64,000 bases of DNA, taken from Gloeocapsopsis crepidinum LEGE 06123. GTDB lineage: Bacteria > Cyanobacteriota > Cyanobacteriia > Cyanobacteriales > Chroococcidiopsidaceae. The notes under the pieces are model-generated. The model saw nothing but the letters and a program-made list of their open reading frames with translations. It was not told the origin of the DNA and ran no database searches. The stretch spans positions 81,738-145,737 of the forward strand of contig NZ_JADEWN010000004.1 of NCBI RefSeq assembly GCF_015207655.1, read 5' to 3'. The first letter of the stretch is position 1; the number at the start of each line of letters is the position of its first letter. Both the position numbers and the translations under genes were made by a program. Of the stretch, positions 1 to 8,755 are shown in pieces.

Positions 1-1297
1 ATTACTTGATGGCTTAGATGAAGTCCGCGCAGAGATTCGCGATACTTGCGTTGCTGCACTTAATGTGTTTCAACAAGAAGAAAGTAGCGAAATAGTGGTG
101 ACAAGTCGGATTAAAGATTACGAAAGTTTGTCAAATAGACTCAATTTTCAAAGCACCATTTGCTTAAAGTTATTGACTTTAGAACAAGTTCATCTATATC
201 TAGATAGTACAGGTTTTGAGTTAACTGGTTTAAGAACTTTAATCGGAGAAGATCGAGCACTGCAAGAACTTACGCGATCGCCTTTAATGCTCAATATCAT
301 GACTGTCGCTTATCAAGGAGTTAAGATTGCCGCATTACCTCAAACTGACACTACCCAACTATTCAATTCTTACATTGACCGCATGTTTCAGCACCGTCAA
401 CCAAAGCTTCACTACTCAAAATCTGTAGCAATACGCTGGTTAGTTTGGTTAGCACAACAAATGTCTCAACAGTCTAAAACAGTCTTTTTTATTGAGCAAC
501 TTCAACCGAGTTGGTTACAAACAACAGTTGACAAAATGACGTATCGCTTGGGAGTTATCTTACTTGGCGGAGTAGTTTGTTGATTAATTGGAGGAGTGAT
601 TGGTGGATTATTTCAATGGCGCATCGAAATTGTCATTGGATGGCTACTATTAGGGCTAACAGTAGGGTTATTTATCAGTTTAGGAAGAAACCACAATCTA
701 CACTGTAGAGACGCTGAAATGGTCATGGCAAGCAGCTTTTAAAAGCTTTATTAAAGGACTTTTTTATGGATTAGTTTATGGTATTGGTTTCGAGCTAATT
801 GCTCAGGTCATTTTGCTACTAACTACGAGTGAAATGCAATGGTCGCTCATTGTTATCCTAACAACTACGCTAGTTATGGGAATGATTTTTGGCGTAGCTG
901 GCGGGTTACGGGGCTGGGAAATTGAGACAAAAACAATTTCAAATCAAGGTATTTGGCGATCTATTGCCAATGCAGGAATTGTTGGGTTAGCAGGTGGAAT
1001 TATTGGAGGAATACTGTTTGACCCTGCTTTTTGGTCACTGGAAGCGCGTAATGCGATCGTTGCTGGAGGTGCTGGAGTAGCTTTTGAACTACTTTTCGGA
1101 CTAATTTTGGGTGGTGTAGTCAAGCTTGCATACGTCATCTTAGCTTACGCTTTGTCTTATACCACAAAAATTTGATTCCTTGGAACTACGCTCAATTTCT
1201 TGATTACGCCACTGATTTAATCTTTTTGCAAAAAGTTGGTAGCGGCTATATCTTCATTCACCGTTTACTATTAGAGCATTTTGCACAGATGAAGTGA
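1..1297 (+). pseudogene. NACHT-family NTPase, 3' part, broken by a stop and two frameshifts
   Basis: The frame is open to the left edge and begins with LLDGLDEV, the Walker B motif typical of NACHT NTPases, then VVTSR and the winged-helix-like RSPLMLNIMTVAYQG region. Reading then meets TGA at 581-583. The same frame continues with a glycine-rich membrane stretch (LIGGVIGG). Around 690 the coding signal moves to another frame (WSWQAAFKSF, membrane segments up to about 1170). Near 1171 it shifts again and finishes with FLDYATDLIFLQKVG and FIHRLLLEHF, a C-terminus I recognise from cyanobacterial NACHT proteins with membrane tails. The pieces line up into one protein only if one nonsense change and two frameshifts are allowed. 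Seen directly: the three lesions. Known: NACHT proteins are STAND NTPases often linked to immunity. Inferred: the gene is inactive. The N-terminal effector lies outside the window. Confidence 0.8.
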
Positions 1298-1336
1298 TTA
1301 TTAAAAACTGATAGGCAAAAAGCTATTCTCTAAAAT

Positions 1337-2437
1337 TCACTCGGTATTCAGCTTTTCGGAAGTATCAACTTCTGTTTCTATATCCAAACTATCAATTAAT
1401 TCTGAGAAGGGAAATTCTGTATCTTCTTGTGGGATATCATCGCTTAATGGTTCTGCAATTAAAGCTTCTATCTGTTGGTGGAACTCTAAAATTTGGCTTT
1501 GTAGTTGATTTCGTTCTGCTTGTAAAGACAGTAACTCGGCTTGTTGCTGTTCTTTCTCTTCTCTTAGATAATTTATGTTACGCTGAATATCATTTTTCTG
1601 TTGCTCTAATTGTTCAACTTGATTTTTTAAGATGTCAGTCTTAAGCTCTATTTGTTGCTTCTGTTCTTGACAACTCTGTAATTCACTGTTCAGTGCTACT
1701 TTTTCAGCTTGTTGCTGTAAATTAATTTTTTCTGTTTGTATTTTATTAACTTGAGACTCTATTTGTAGCTCAAGCACTTGATTTTCTAAAATACCGACTT
1801 GATTTTTCAAAGCATCTATTTTAGATAACAAAGCTGATTGTTTCTGTTGTAAGTTTAAAATTTCTTGTTCTATATCTTCTTTAGAACATATTTTTTTTGT
1901 GAGATCGCTATGTAGTTGTGTCAACTCCGAACGTAAAATGTCAGAATCTTTTTCTAATGCCTCTTTTTCATTAGAAATAATTAATTTATGCTGTTCAAGT
2001 TCGCTGATATTAGCGTGTAATTTATTTAGTTGTTCTGCTAAACTTTCTCTTTGTTCCTTCAAGGTTTGAAGTTCTTGGTGTAAATCATCTTGATAGCTAC
2101 GCCGTGTTTCAAATTGATTGCGTAGCTGATTACACTGCGACTGTAAGTAACTAATACTATTTTCTAATTCTTGTTTTTTTAAACTTCCATTAGAGAGAAT
2201 TCGATTCAAGTTAATCTCTTGGGCTTCTAGTTCTTGAATTCGCTGGCGCTGAGAAGATAAAACGAGTAACTCATGTTGTTTGTGTCGTTTATCTACAACA
2301 ATCGCTGCTGCGTAGGTAGCAGGTAGAGAGATTAAACCTGTCAGTAACGCCCGATTTGCATTTCTATTAGATAGGAAACTGATGCCAAAGCTGACACCAA
2401 AGGCAACTGCACCTAATATAATTCGATTACTAACCAT
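1337..2437 (-). CDS. Membrane-anchored coiled-coil protein
   Basis: A 366-residue protein that I cannot assign to a named family. The N-terminus has two hydrophobic stretches (about residues 5-21 and 30-48), enough for a hairpin or one membrane anchor. It is followed by a nearly uninterrupted Gln/Glu/Leu/Lys-rich coiled coil (about 52-335) and an acidic tail. The start is the ATG at 2437. It shares strand with the DUF815 ATPase upstream, about 58 bases away, so the two may be cotranscribed. The composition suggests a structural or scaffold role, but nothing in the sequence fixes a function. Confidence 0.75.
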   Translation of the reverse strand: MVSNRIILGAVAFGVSFGISFLSNRNANRALLTGLISLPATYAAAIVVDKRHKQHELLVLSSQRQRIQELEAQEINLNRILSNGSLKKQELENSISYLQSQCNQLRNQFETRRSYQDDLHQELQTLKEQRESLAEQLNKLHANISELEQHKLIISNEKEALEKDSDILRSELTQLHSDLTKKICSKEDIEQEILNLQQKQSALLSKIDALKNQVGILENQVLELQIESQVNKIQTEKINLQQQAEKVALNSELQSCQEQKQQIELKTDILKNQVEQLEQQKNDIQRNINYLREEKEQQQAELLSLQAERNQLQSQILEFHQQIEALIAEPLSDDIPQEDTEFPFSELIDSLDIETEVDTSEKLNTE

Positions 2438-2495
2438 AGCGCGATCGCTTATCTTAAGATTGATGGTTACTTAAACTGAATCCAGATTAACAGCA

Positions 2496-3788
2496 TCATC
2501 CCGAAAATAGATCTAGCTCAGCTTTAAGAAAATCAACAAACTGTCGTGCAGTACGTCCCGATCGTCCATTATGCCGTGTTGCCCATTGCAAAGCACGATA
2601 TTTTAAATCTTCTTGACTTAGAGAAATTCCTGCTTGTGCAGCGAGATGGCGAATAATACTCAGATATGTCTTCTGATCCGCAGGTTCAAAAGTTAAAGTT
2701 AAGCCGAAGCGATCGCTAAAAGATAGTTTTTCTTGCATTGTATCCCAAGCATGAACCTCCTCACGATCTCGCACCTGTGGTCTATCATCAAAAAATTCTC
2801 GGATCAAGTGACGGCGATTAGAAGTAGCATAGATTACGACATTTTGCGATCGTGCTGTTAAATTACCTTCTAAAACAACTTTCAAAGCTTTAAACGCATC
2901 ATCGTCTTCTTCAAAAGAAAGATCGTCAACAAAAATAATAAATTTCTGGGGAATACTCCGCAACTTTTCGACAATTGCTGGCAAATCTTTTAAATCAGAC
3001 TTAGCAACTTCAATTAAGCGCAGATTACGACTTCTGTATTGATTTAATAACGCTTTGACTAACGAAGACTTTCCCGAACCGCGACTGCCATACAGTAGTA
3101 CGTGTAGTGCAGAATATCCTGATAAGAGAAATTCAGTATTTTTTAGTAAAGTCTCTTTTTGTAATTCATAACCTACGAGTTGATCTAGTTGAATCGTATC
3201 TGGATGTAAAATTCTAATAAGTTGTCCAGCTTGCCAACGTAAAGCACGATTTGCAAATAAACCTGTACCAAATTTACGGTAATAAGCTGCTAAATCTGAT
3301 ACAAGACTTTCCCAATTTTCTGTTTGGTAGAAAGGTACTTCGCAAATTTCTTTTGTCTGAAAATGCCATATTACTGGTGGTTTGTGCAAACCTACGACAA
3401 CTTGTACCCACTGACTCAAGGTATCGCTACCGCATTGATAAAGTTTCTGCAACGCTTGTAAATCTTGTTCTGCTGCGGCTAAAAGGGCTGGAGGTAAGGT
3501 TTCTGTTTGCTGAACTTGTTGCGAGAATGGGTTATCGTCATTGAGAATTTGCGTAATGAGAAAGTCTTGCCAACTTTGGTTGCTTGCTGCTAAAGCTTTG
3601 AAGTAACTGCCATAAGCTTGGAGGCAACTAATTTGATCTCCACTGTTACTCAGTGTTTGTAGTAATTGTAAAAAAGTTTGACCAACTTCGTTATCAAGTA
3701 CAGATTGGTATAGTAACAATGATGCTGCTTGACATCTTAAATCTTGAATCGATTTAGTAATGCGAGTATCCATGAATAAATTCAGCAA
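2496..3788 (-). CDS. DUF815-type AAA ATPase
   Basis: A 430-residue predicted P-loop ATPase. The Walker A motif GSRGSGKSSL lies near residues 234-243, the Walker B FIIFVDDLSF near 283-292, and a sensor-1-like ATSNRRHL follows. The last 60 residues (NGRSGRTARQFVDFLKAEL) match the C-terminus usual in DUF815 proteins, which are AAA-like ATPases of unknown role. The N-terminal 200 residues are helical with no known motif. A second Met five residues in (3773) is an equally good start. The protein lacks membrane segments and is probably cytoplasmic. Family assignment is firm. The function is unknown. Confidence 0.85.
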   Translation of the reverse strand: MLNLFMDTRITKSIQDLRCQAASLLLYQSVLDNEVGQTFLQLLQTLSNSGDQISCLQAYGSYFKALAASNQSWQDFLITQILNDDNPFSQQVQQTETLPPALLAAAEQDLQALQKLYQCGSDTLSQWVQVVVGLHKPPVIWHFQTKEICEVPFYQTENWESLVSDLAAYYRKFGTGLFANRALRWQAGQLIRILHPDTIQLDQLVGYELQKETLLKNTEFLLSGYSALHVLLYGSRGSGKSSLVKALLNQYRSRNLRLIEVAKSDLKDLPAIVEKLRSIPQKFIIFVDDLSFEEDDDAFKALKVVLEGNLTARSQNVVIYATSNRRHLIREFFDDRPQVRDREEVHAWDTMQEKLSFSDRFGLTLTFEPADQKTYLSIIRHLAAQAGISLSQEDLKYRALQWATRHNGRSGRTARQFVDFLKAELDLFSG

Positions 3789-3846
3789 TCTACCTCAGTT
3801 ATGGTAAATTGTCTGCCGACAGTTAAAGATAAATTTAGAATAAGCA

Positions 3847-4167
3847 ATGAATATAGCTATTATTGCAGCGATCGCTTACGGAATTATTACCATTGTTGGC
3901 GGTATTATCGGTTACACTAAAGCCCGCAGTACTGCATCTTTAATCTCAGGCATTATTAGCGGGTTACTTCTGTTTGCTGGCGCAATTCTTTACTTACAAG
4001 GACAAGCTTGGGGATTTACTTTAGCACTAATTACAACAGCTATTTTAGTAGTCGTATTTACAATTCGGTTCGTAAAAACACGTAAATTTATGCCAGCAGG
4101 ATTAATGCTGACTTTAGGAGTACTCACATTAATAATTATGGTAAGTCAATTGGGAGCGATCGCCTAA
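3847..4167 (+). CDS. TMEM14 family small membrane protein
   Basis: A 106-residue protein made almost entirely of four hydrophobic segments with small loops. It has the layout of the TMEM14/UPF0136 family: a GIIGYTKARSTASLISG loop after the first helix and FVKTRKFMPAG before the last. The bacterial members are of unknown function; eukaryotic relatives have been tied to lipid or haem traffic. It is divergent from the DUF815 gene and convergent with the Uma2 gene downstream (only 7 bases between stops). Confidence 0.85.
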   Translation: MNIAIIAAIAYGIITIVGGIIGYTKARSTASLISGIISGLLLFAGAILYLQGQAWGFTLALITTAILVVVFTIRFVKTRKFMPAGLMLTLGVLTLIIMVSQLGAIA

Positions 4168-4174
4168 TTACCAA

Positions 4175-4927
4175 TTACACTTCCGGTTCTACTCCCAATG
4201 CTTTTAATTGTGCTGCCAAGCGATCCGCTTTTTGACGTTCTTGTTCAGCTTGCTGAGTCGCTTGTTTAGCTTTTGCTTGTGCTGCTTCCTCTGGTAACAA
4301 GACTAAATTGCCAGAATTATCAAAAAAACGCAACCAAGGTGCAGTTTCTCTACTGATAGTTCCCTCCCAAATTCCTAGCCAAAAGCCTAAAGTTTCACAC
4401 CACAGCCATCCTCGTTCATTTGTTTCTATTGGCTGATAGCGATGGCTAGCATCTAATTGCCATCCTTGAAGAGAACTCGGATTAAAAGGATCGTAGACAA
4501 AATAATTTGGCGTTCTAAATGTGCGTTCGTAAATTTCTTTCTTTGTTACCTGATCAACTTCCGCAGTCGAAGGCGACATTAACTCTACGATCGCATCTGG
4601 ATATCGCCCGTCTTCTTCCCAAACCACCCAACCTTGACGTGACTTTGTACCATCCACATCTAAAACAACAAAAAAGTCTGGTCCACGGAAGTCGCGATTA
4701 CACGCTTGAGTGCTGCTATAGTAAATAAACATATTACCGCCTGCAAAAAAGTCGTTACGCTCCGACCAAGCTTGTTCTAGCGATCGAATCAAGACATTCA
4801 TGGCAATACAGTGGCGATTGCTTTCCAAAGGTTCACCATCATCGAAAATCAAGTCAGTAGGTGGCATTGGTGGTTCCCAATCCCACCCTACATCTTGGGA
4901 GATTGTCTTTTCTTCAGTAGACGACAT
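4175..4927 (-). CDS. Uma2 family (DUF820) endonuclease-fold protein
   Basis: A 250-residue protein of the Uma2/DUF820 family, very numerous in cyanobacteria, with a PD-(D/E)xK nuclease fold. Visible motifs are GPDFFVVLDV and PDAIVELMSPSTAEVDQVTKK, holding the Asp and Glu/Lys expected of the fold, then YFVYDP. The C-terminal 35 residues are an Ala/Gln/Glu/Lys-rich helix common in this family. The biological role of Uma2 proteins is not established; nuclease activity is inferred from the fold. It stands alone between unrelated genes. Confidence 0.88.
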   Translation of the reverse strand: MSSTEEKTISQDVGWDWEPPMPPTDLIFDDGEPLESNRHCIAMNVLIRSLEQAWSERNDFFAGGNMFIYYSSTQACNRDFRGPDFFVVLDVDGTKSRQGWVVWEEDGRYPDAIVELMSPSTAEVDQVTKKEIYERTFRTPNYFVYDPFNPSSLQGWQLDASHRYQPIETNERGWLWCETLGFWLGIWEGTISRETAPWLRFFDNSGNLVLLPEEAAQAKAKQATQQAEQERQKADRLAAQLKALGVEPEV

Positions 4928-5078
4928 AGTTAAACTCTCCCCAGTTAAGATTGACTCATTAGTACATTTATATTACATGATGAGCGTTGAGGAAAGCGAT
5001 CGCATTTCTTGGATCAAGTCCAGTTAACTACCCATAATGTAAAGCAACCAGTCACTAGCCACTTAACCGAAGATACTA

Positions 5079-6224
5079 TTATTCCCTCAAAATCCCAATT
5101 CCAGCTTCCTGCTCAATATAATCTGCTAAGTTAATAAAGTCTTCACGCGGATAGCATCTTCCACCAATTAAGTTAAATGCTAGTTCACTACGGGGATGTT
5201 CTGGACTTTCAAGAATATGAATACCCCAGTAATAAAGTAAATCGCTAGCACGAATACAAACTTGCTCAGGATCAATGCAGTGAAACTTATCGTCTATTTT
5301 ACTAGTTTCTCGATAAATATCGGCATAAGCTCTCTTCAAAATCTGTAGACGTCTATAACCAGGATCTTTAAAGTTATTAACTAAGACAAATAAATGCGCA
5401 TTTTTATTTCTTATACGTATTTCTTCTACAGTCTCTTGAATGACTTTTCCATGCTTGTTGATTCCTAAAGGATTTAAAGTTGTGGGAATGAGGCAATAAT
5501 CAAATTTTGCTACTAATTCTGGTTGATTTCTTTCAATTGCAGGCGAACAATCAAAAATCACAATTTTGGCATCACGCGCAGCATCTTCATCCCAATCTTC
5601 ACCATCAAATACTTCAATTGTCGCTCCCATCCCTCTAGAATTAGGAACATAAACGCCATCACCGACAAGCTTCTGTAAATTTTTTTCAGGATCTAAATCT
5701 ACTAATGCAACGTTGAACCCTTGCAAAGCAAATGCACCTGCTAAATGTGCTGCAACTGTTGTTTTACCTACACCGCCTTTGCAAGTAAACACACCAAAAT
5801 AGATTTTGCCAGGCTTGGGGGGTTCAGGTGGTGGCGTTACTTCGACATCTCCATTAATAAAATTAAAACCATTTTCAGTTGCAACACCGCAACGAATTTT
5901 AGTATCACCCCAAGATTTGATTAAAGCACGCGCTGGATCACCAAAACCTTTTGTTGTGATAAAAATACCAGCATTAAACTTTTTGCCTTCAGGAGACTCT
6001 AGATAATCAGCAAACCTTGTTAACTGTGTTGATGTTGCATTATTTTTAAGCCATTTAACTTGTACAGCCGCGACACAATGATTTTTTTTAACAACTAAAT
6101 CATATCCTGGTTGATTAGGTTTAGCAGTTTCAACAGTCCAACCGTGCTTATGAAATATTTTAGCGACGTGTTGCTCAAAATGAGTGTAATCATGAGCAAA
6201 ATTGTATTCTAAAGTTGCGGGCAT
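5079..6224 (-). CDS. Mrr-like nuclease domain fused to ParA-type ATPase
   Basis: A 381-residue protein with two clear halves. Residues 1-120 look like an Mrr/restriction-endonuclease-like domain: FEQHVAKIFHKHGWTVE, GYDLVV (Asp42) and AVQVKW (Gln55-x-Lys57) give the D...QxK variant of the PD-(D/E)xK site. A proline-rich linker (about 130-137) leads to a ParA/MinD ATPase from about 140: deviant Walker A KGGVGKTT (about 150-157), LVDLDPEKN, VIFDCSP. ParA ATPases position DNA or protein cargo; Mrr domains cleave or bind modified DNA. Nothing beside it looks like ParB or a methylase. The combined function is unknown. Domain calls are confident, activity is inferred. Confidence 0.82.
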   Translation of the reverse strand: MPATLEYNFAHDYTHFEQHVAKIFHKHGWTVETAKPNQPGYDLVVKKNHCVAAVQVKWLKNNATSTQLTRFADYLESPEGKKFNAGIFITTKGFGDPARALIKSWGDTKIRCGVATENGFNFINGDVEVTPPPEPPKPGKIYFGVFTCKGGVGKTTVAAHLAGAFALQGFNVALVDLDPEKNLQKLVGDGVYVPNSRGMGATIEVFDGEDWDEDAARDAKIVIFDCSPAIERNQPELVAKFDYCLIPTTLNPLGINKHGKVIQETVEEIRIRNKNAHLFVLVNNFKDPGYRRLQILKRAYADIYRETSKIDDKFHCIDPEQVCIRASDLLYYWGIHILESPEHPRSELAFNLIGGRCYPREDFINLADYIEQEAGIGILRE

Positions 6225-6401
6225 AGTTAGTTTTAAAAATATCTATTTCAGTTTATTTAGGGATAAATGACTTCAAATATGAAGCTTGATTTCTATTTAA
6301 AAGCTATACTAACACCACAACTATAGTGAATATACGGAAGCAACAATGAAGAATCGATGAAACTTGATGAAGAAAGTACGAAGCTAAAAAAATACTCACA
6401 G

Positions 6402-8171
6402 TTATGGAACAAATGCCATCACAGCAGCGGGTGAACCTGAACCGTTTTGTAAGCGTAAAATGCCGATCGCTAACGTAGTTCCACGGATAGGTAATTGATC
6501 GAGATTCGTTAAATTTTCTAAGACAATTCTTGGTTTTTCTAGTACTAAACGATTAGTTGTCAACATGGTATCTTGTCCAGGATCGACACCGTGCGTATCA
6601 ATTCCTACTCCAGCAATTTGGCGTTGTAGCAGAAACTGCGTTGCATTCTTGCTAAATCCTGGGAAATGAAGATTACTAGATGAATCTGCATTGAGAAATG
6701 CTGCTTTATCCCACCATTTGTTTTGCCAACCTGTGTACAGTAACACCACGCCTCCAGGTTCAATTTCACCGTGTTGTTGCTCCCAAGTTAAAATATCAGC
6801 AACGCTCAAAGTGTAGTCAGGATTTGCTGCTTGTGCTTTGATATTTAAAACAACAGCAGGTACAACTAATAAATTTGCAGGATATTGATCGATTCCTACT
6901 CCATCAGTGTAAAAACTTTTAGGTGCATTGATATGCGTTGCAGTATGTTCGCCTAAAGAGAAACGCCGGAGGTAATAACCATCTTGATTTAACTCAGCAA
7001 CAGTTTCAAATTCTACAGGTGGATCGCCTAGCCATTGAGGAATATCAGGATGAATAACGTGACTGAGATGAATGACTTGGGAATAGGTAATGTTTTGACT
7101 TTTTGGGTGATATCGCTGTGGTGAAGTTAATTGCTTTAAAGTCGCTTCCATAATTGCAGGAGTTTGCCCCGAAACCGTATATACTAGGGCTTCACGATAA
7201 ACTCGTTGTGCTGGACGATCGCTATTATTGGCACTCCCACTCGAAACTGTGATTGCTGCGTGTGCAGTGCGTACTGCTAAATCAATAGCCCATGCTCGAA
7301 GTCGTACTTTTTGTGTAAATGTAGAATAGTGTGCTTGGGCGATCGCCTCTCGACATTCACTCAATTCTCGATCTAACGCGGTAAAAGCTTCATCAATAAA
7401 AGCCAAAGATTTTGCTTGCGCTGCTGCTTGTATAATATCTAATCCCGCCATTGCACATCCTATTGCTAATGGAGTTGCTCGCAGAATATTTTTGATATCG
7501 TTATTATGAATCCACTCCGCAGGTTTAATAAAGACAACGCGATCGCTTGGTAAAAAGAAGCGAGTCAAAGTTGCGCTGAGTGTACTTGTCGATCTCATTG
7601 AGGCGAGTTGCATGGGAGTGCCAAAAGCGATCGCACCACCAGTTGCTTGTTGTGTCTCTACAAAAGCTACAATGCCAAAAACAGCACCACCATCTGCTAA
7701 AGTTGCAGCAACAATAAATTCAGAAAACAAGTTCCAACCAGTTACCCAAGGCACAAATCCATCAATTTGATATCCTCCTGCTACAGGTATCGCTACAGTT
7801 GTTGGATCTCCTAACCGTCGAATGTGCGAAAAGCCCACACCAAGTAAAACGTCTCCATTACCCATGTGCGGAAGATATGCTTGTTGTAATGCAGAATTAC
7901 GACTTTGTACCAACATCCCCGCAGCACTTTGGTGTTGTGTTTGTAAAAAAGCTAACGCACCAGAATACCTAGCTACCAATTCTTGAAAACTTGCAAAAAC
8001 TTCATCACTGACACCATATCCGCCCCATTGTTGTGGTACTCGTAATGCAAGTAATCCTAAATTGCCTAATCCTTTGAGGGCTTTGAGTAATACATCTGAG
8101 TTAATGTCAATCTCGTTAGCTAATGGTGCAACTTCTTTAACTAAATAAGATTTGGCTGTGTCTAGGATCAT
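6402..8171 (-). CDS. Acyl-CoA dehydrogenase-like / cyclase-family fusion
   Basis: A 589-residue fusion. Residues 1-350 resemble an acyl-CoA dehydrogenase: LGLLALRVPQQWGGYG, then FVPWVTGWNLFSEFIV in the middle domain and a helical C-terminal domain. From about 365 the sequence is a cyclase/kynurenine-formamidase-like domain (PF04199 type): VIHLSHVIHPDIPQWLGDPP, HTATHINAP, GVGIDTHGVDPG, VLENL. In the family the metal site is usually HxxxHxDxPxxH plus a later His; here the Asp is Asn (HINAP), the next His is Ser, and the later His appears as Asn (TTNR). The two halves are in one continuous frame with no internal stop. The substrate is unknown. A heptanucleotide tandem repeat lies directly upstream of the start. 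Confidence 0.8.
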   Translation of the reverse strand: MILDTAKSYLVKEVAPLANEIDINSDVLLKALKGLGNLGLLALRVPQQWGGYGVSDEVFASFQELVARYSGALAFLQTQHQSAAGMLVQSRNSALQQAYLPHMGNGDVLLGVGFSHIRRLGDPTTVAIPVAGGYQIDGFVPWVTGWNLFSEFIVAATLADGGAVFGIVAFVETQQATGGAIAFGTPMQLASMRSTSTLSATLTRFFLPSDRVVFIKPAEWIHNNDIKNILRATPLAIGCAMAGLDIIQAAAQAKSLAFIDEAFTALDRELSECREAIAQAHYSTFTQKVRLRAWAIDLAVRTAHAAITVSSGSANNSDRPAQRVYREALVYTVSGQTPAIMEATLKQLTSPQRYHPKSQNITYSQVIHLSHVIHPDIPQWLGDPPVEFETVAELNQDGYYLRRFSLGEHTATHINAPKSFYTDGVGIDQYPANLLVVPAVVLNIKAQAANPDYTLSVADILTWEQQHGEIEPGGVVLLYTGWQNKWWDKAAFLNADSSSNLHFPGFSKNATQFLLQRQIAGVGIDTHGVDPGQDTMLTTNRLVLEKPRIVLENLTNLDQLPIRGTTLAIGILRLQNGSGSPAAVMAFVP

Positions 8172-8175
8172 TGGA

Positions 8176-8203
8176 AGTTATGAGTTATGAGTTATGAGTT
8201 TTG
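8176..8203. repeat. Heptanucleotide tandem repeat (4 x AGTTATG-like)
   Basis: Three perfect copies of AGTTATG plus one AGTTTTG, head to tail, five bases upstream of the start codon of the fusion gene on the minus strand. Short tandemly repeated heptanucleotides (STRR) are a known cyanobacterial feature. It occupies the place of a ribosome binding site, which is otherwise not evident. Confidence 0.85.
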
Positions 8204-8271
8204 AATTGGTAAGTGCATAGGCATATAGGATTACGCCAGAATGGAATTTTTAGTAGTGTTGTCGATTAAGC

Positions 8272-8688
8272 ATGATTTACCAAAACCACATCACTTTATC
8301 AACTCAAATGCACGGTGATATGCATGACATTACCGATCAGGTTAACTCCATTGTGCAAAAGTCGGGAATTAAGACTGGAATGGTGCATGTATTTAATGTA
8401 GGTAGTACCGCCTCGATTGGTACAATTGAATTTGAACCAGGGTTGCAGCGTGATTTACCTGAACTTCTTAACAAGCTCATTCCACCAAGTCGCGAATACG
8501 GACACGAGCAAATGTGGCATGATGGCAATGGACACTCGCATTTGCAAGCGACATGGTTAGGTCCGTCACTAACAGTACCTGTGCAAAATGGCAAGCTAGA
8601 GTTGGGGACTTGGCAGCAAATCTTTCATTTAGAATGTGACGTCAAGCCACGCCAGCGGAAAGTAGTTGTCACAATATATGGGGAGTGA
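8272..8688 (+). CDS. YjbQ family (UPF0047) protein
   Basis: A 138-residue protein matching the YjbQ/UPF0047 family over its full length. Visible family features are DITDQVNSIV near the start, GMVHVFNVGSTASIGTIEFE, and the HDGNGHSHLQATWLGPS region whose histidines form the conserved pocket, then LGTWQQIFHLECD near the end. YjbQ proteins are annotated as secondary thiamine-phosphate synthases on the basis of weak in vivo complementation, so the real role is uncertain. The start is the ATG at 8272. It lies divergent to the fusion gene and 67 bases before the disulfide reductase. Confidence 0.92.
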   Translation: MIYQNHITLSTQMHGDMHDITDQVNSIVQKSGIKTGMVHVFNVGSTASIGTIEFEPGLQRDLPELLNKLIPPSREYGHEQMWHDGNGHSHLQATWLGPSLTVPVQNGKLELGTWQQIFHLECDVKPRQRKVVVTIYGE

Positions 8689-8755
8689 TTAGTGGCGCTT
8701 TGGCTAGTGATTAGCAACTCGATTTAATAAAAGTATGTAGCAGCAAGTAAACATT

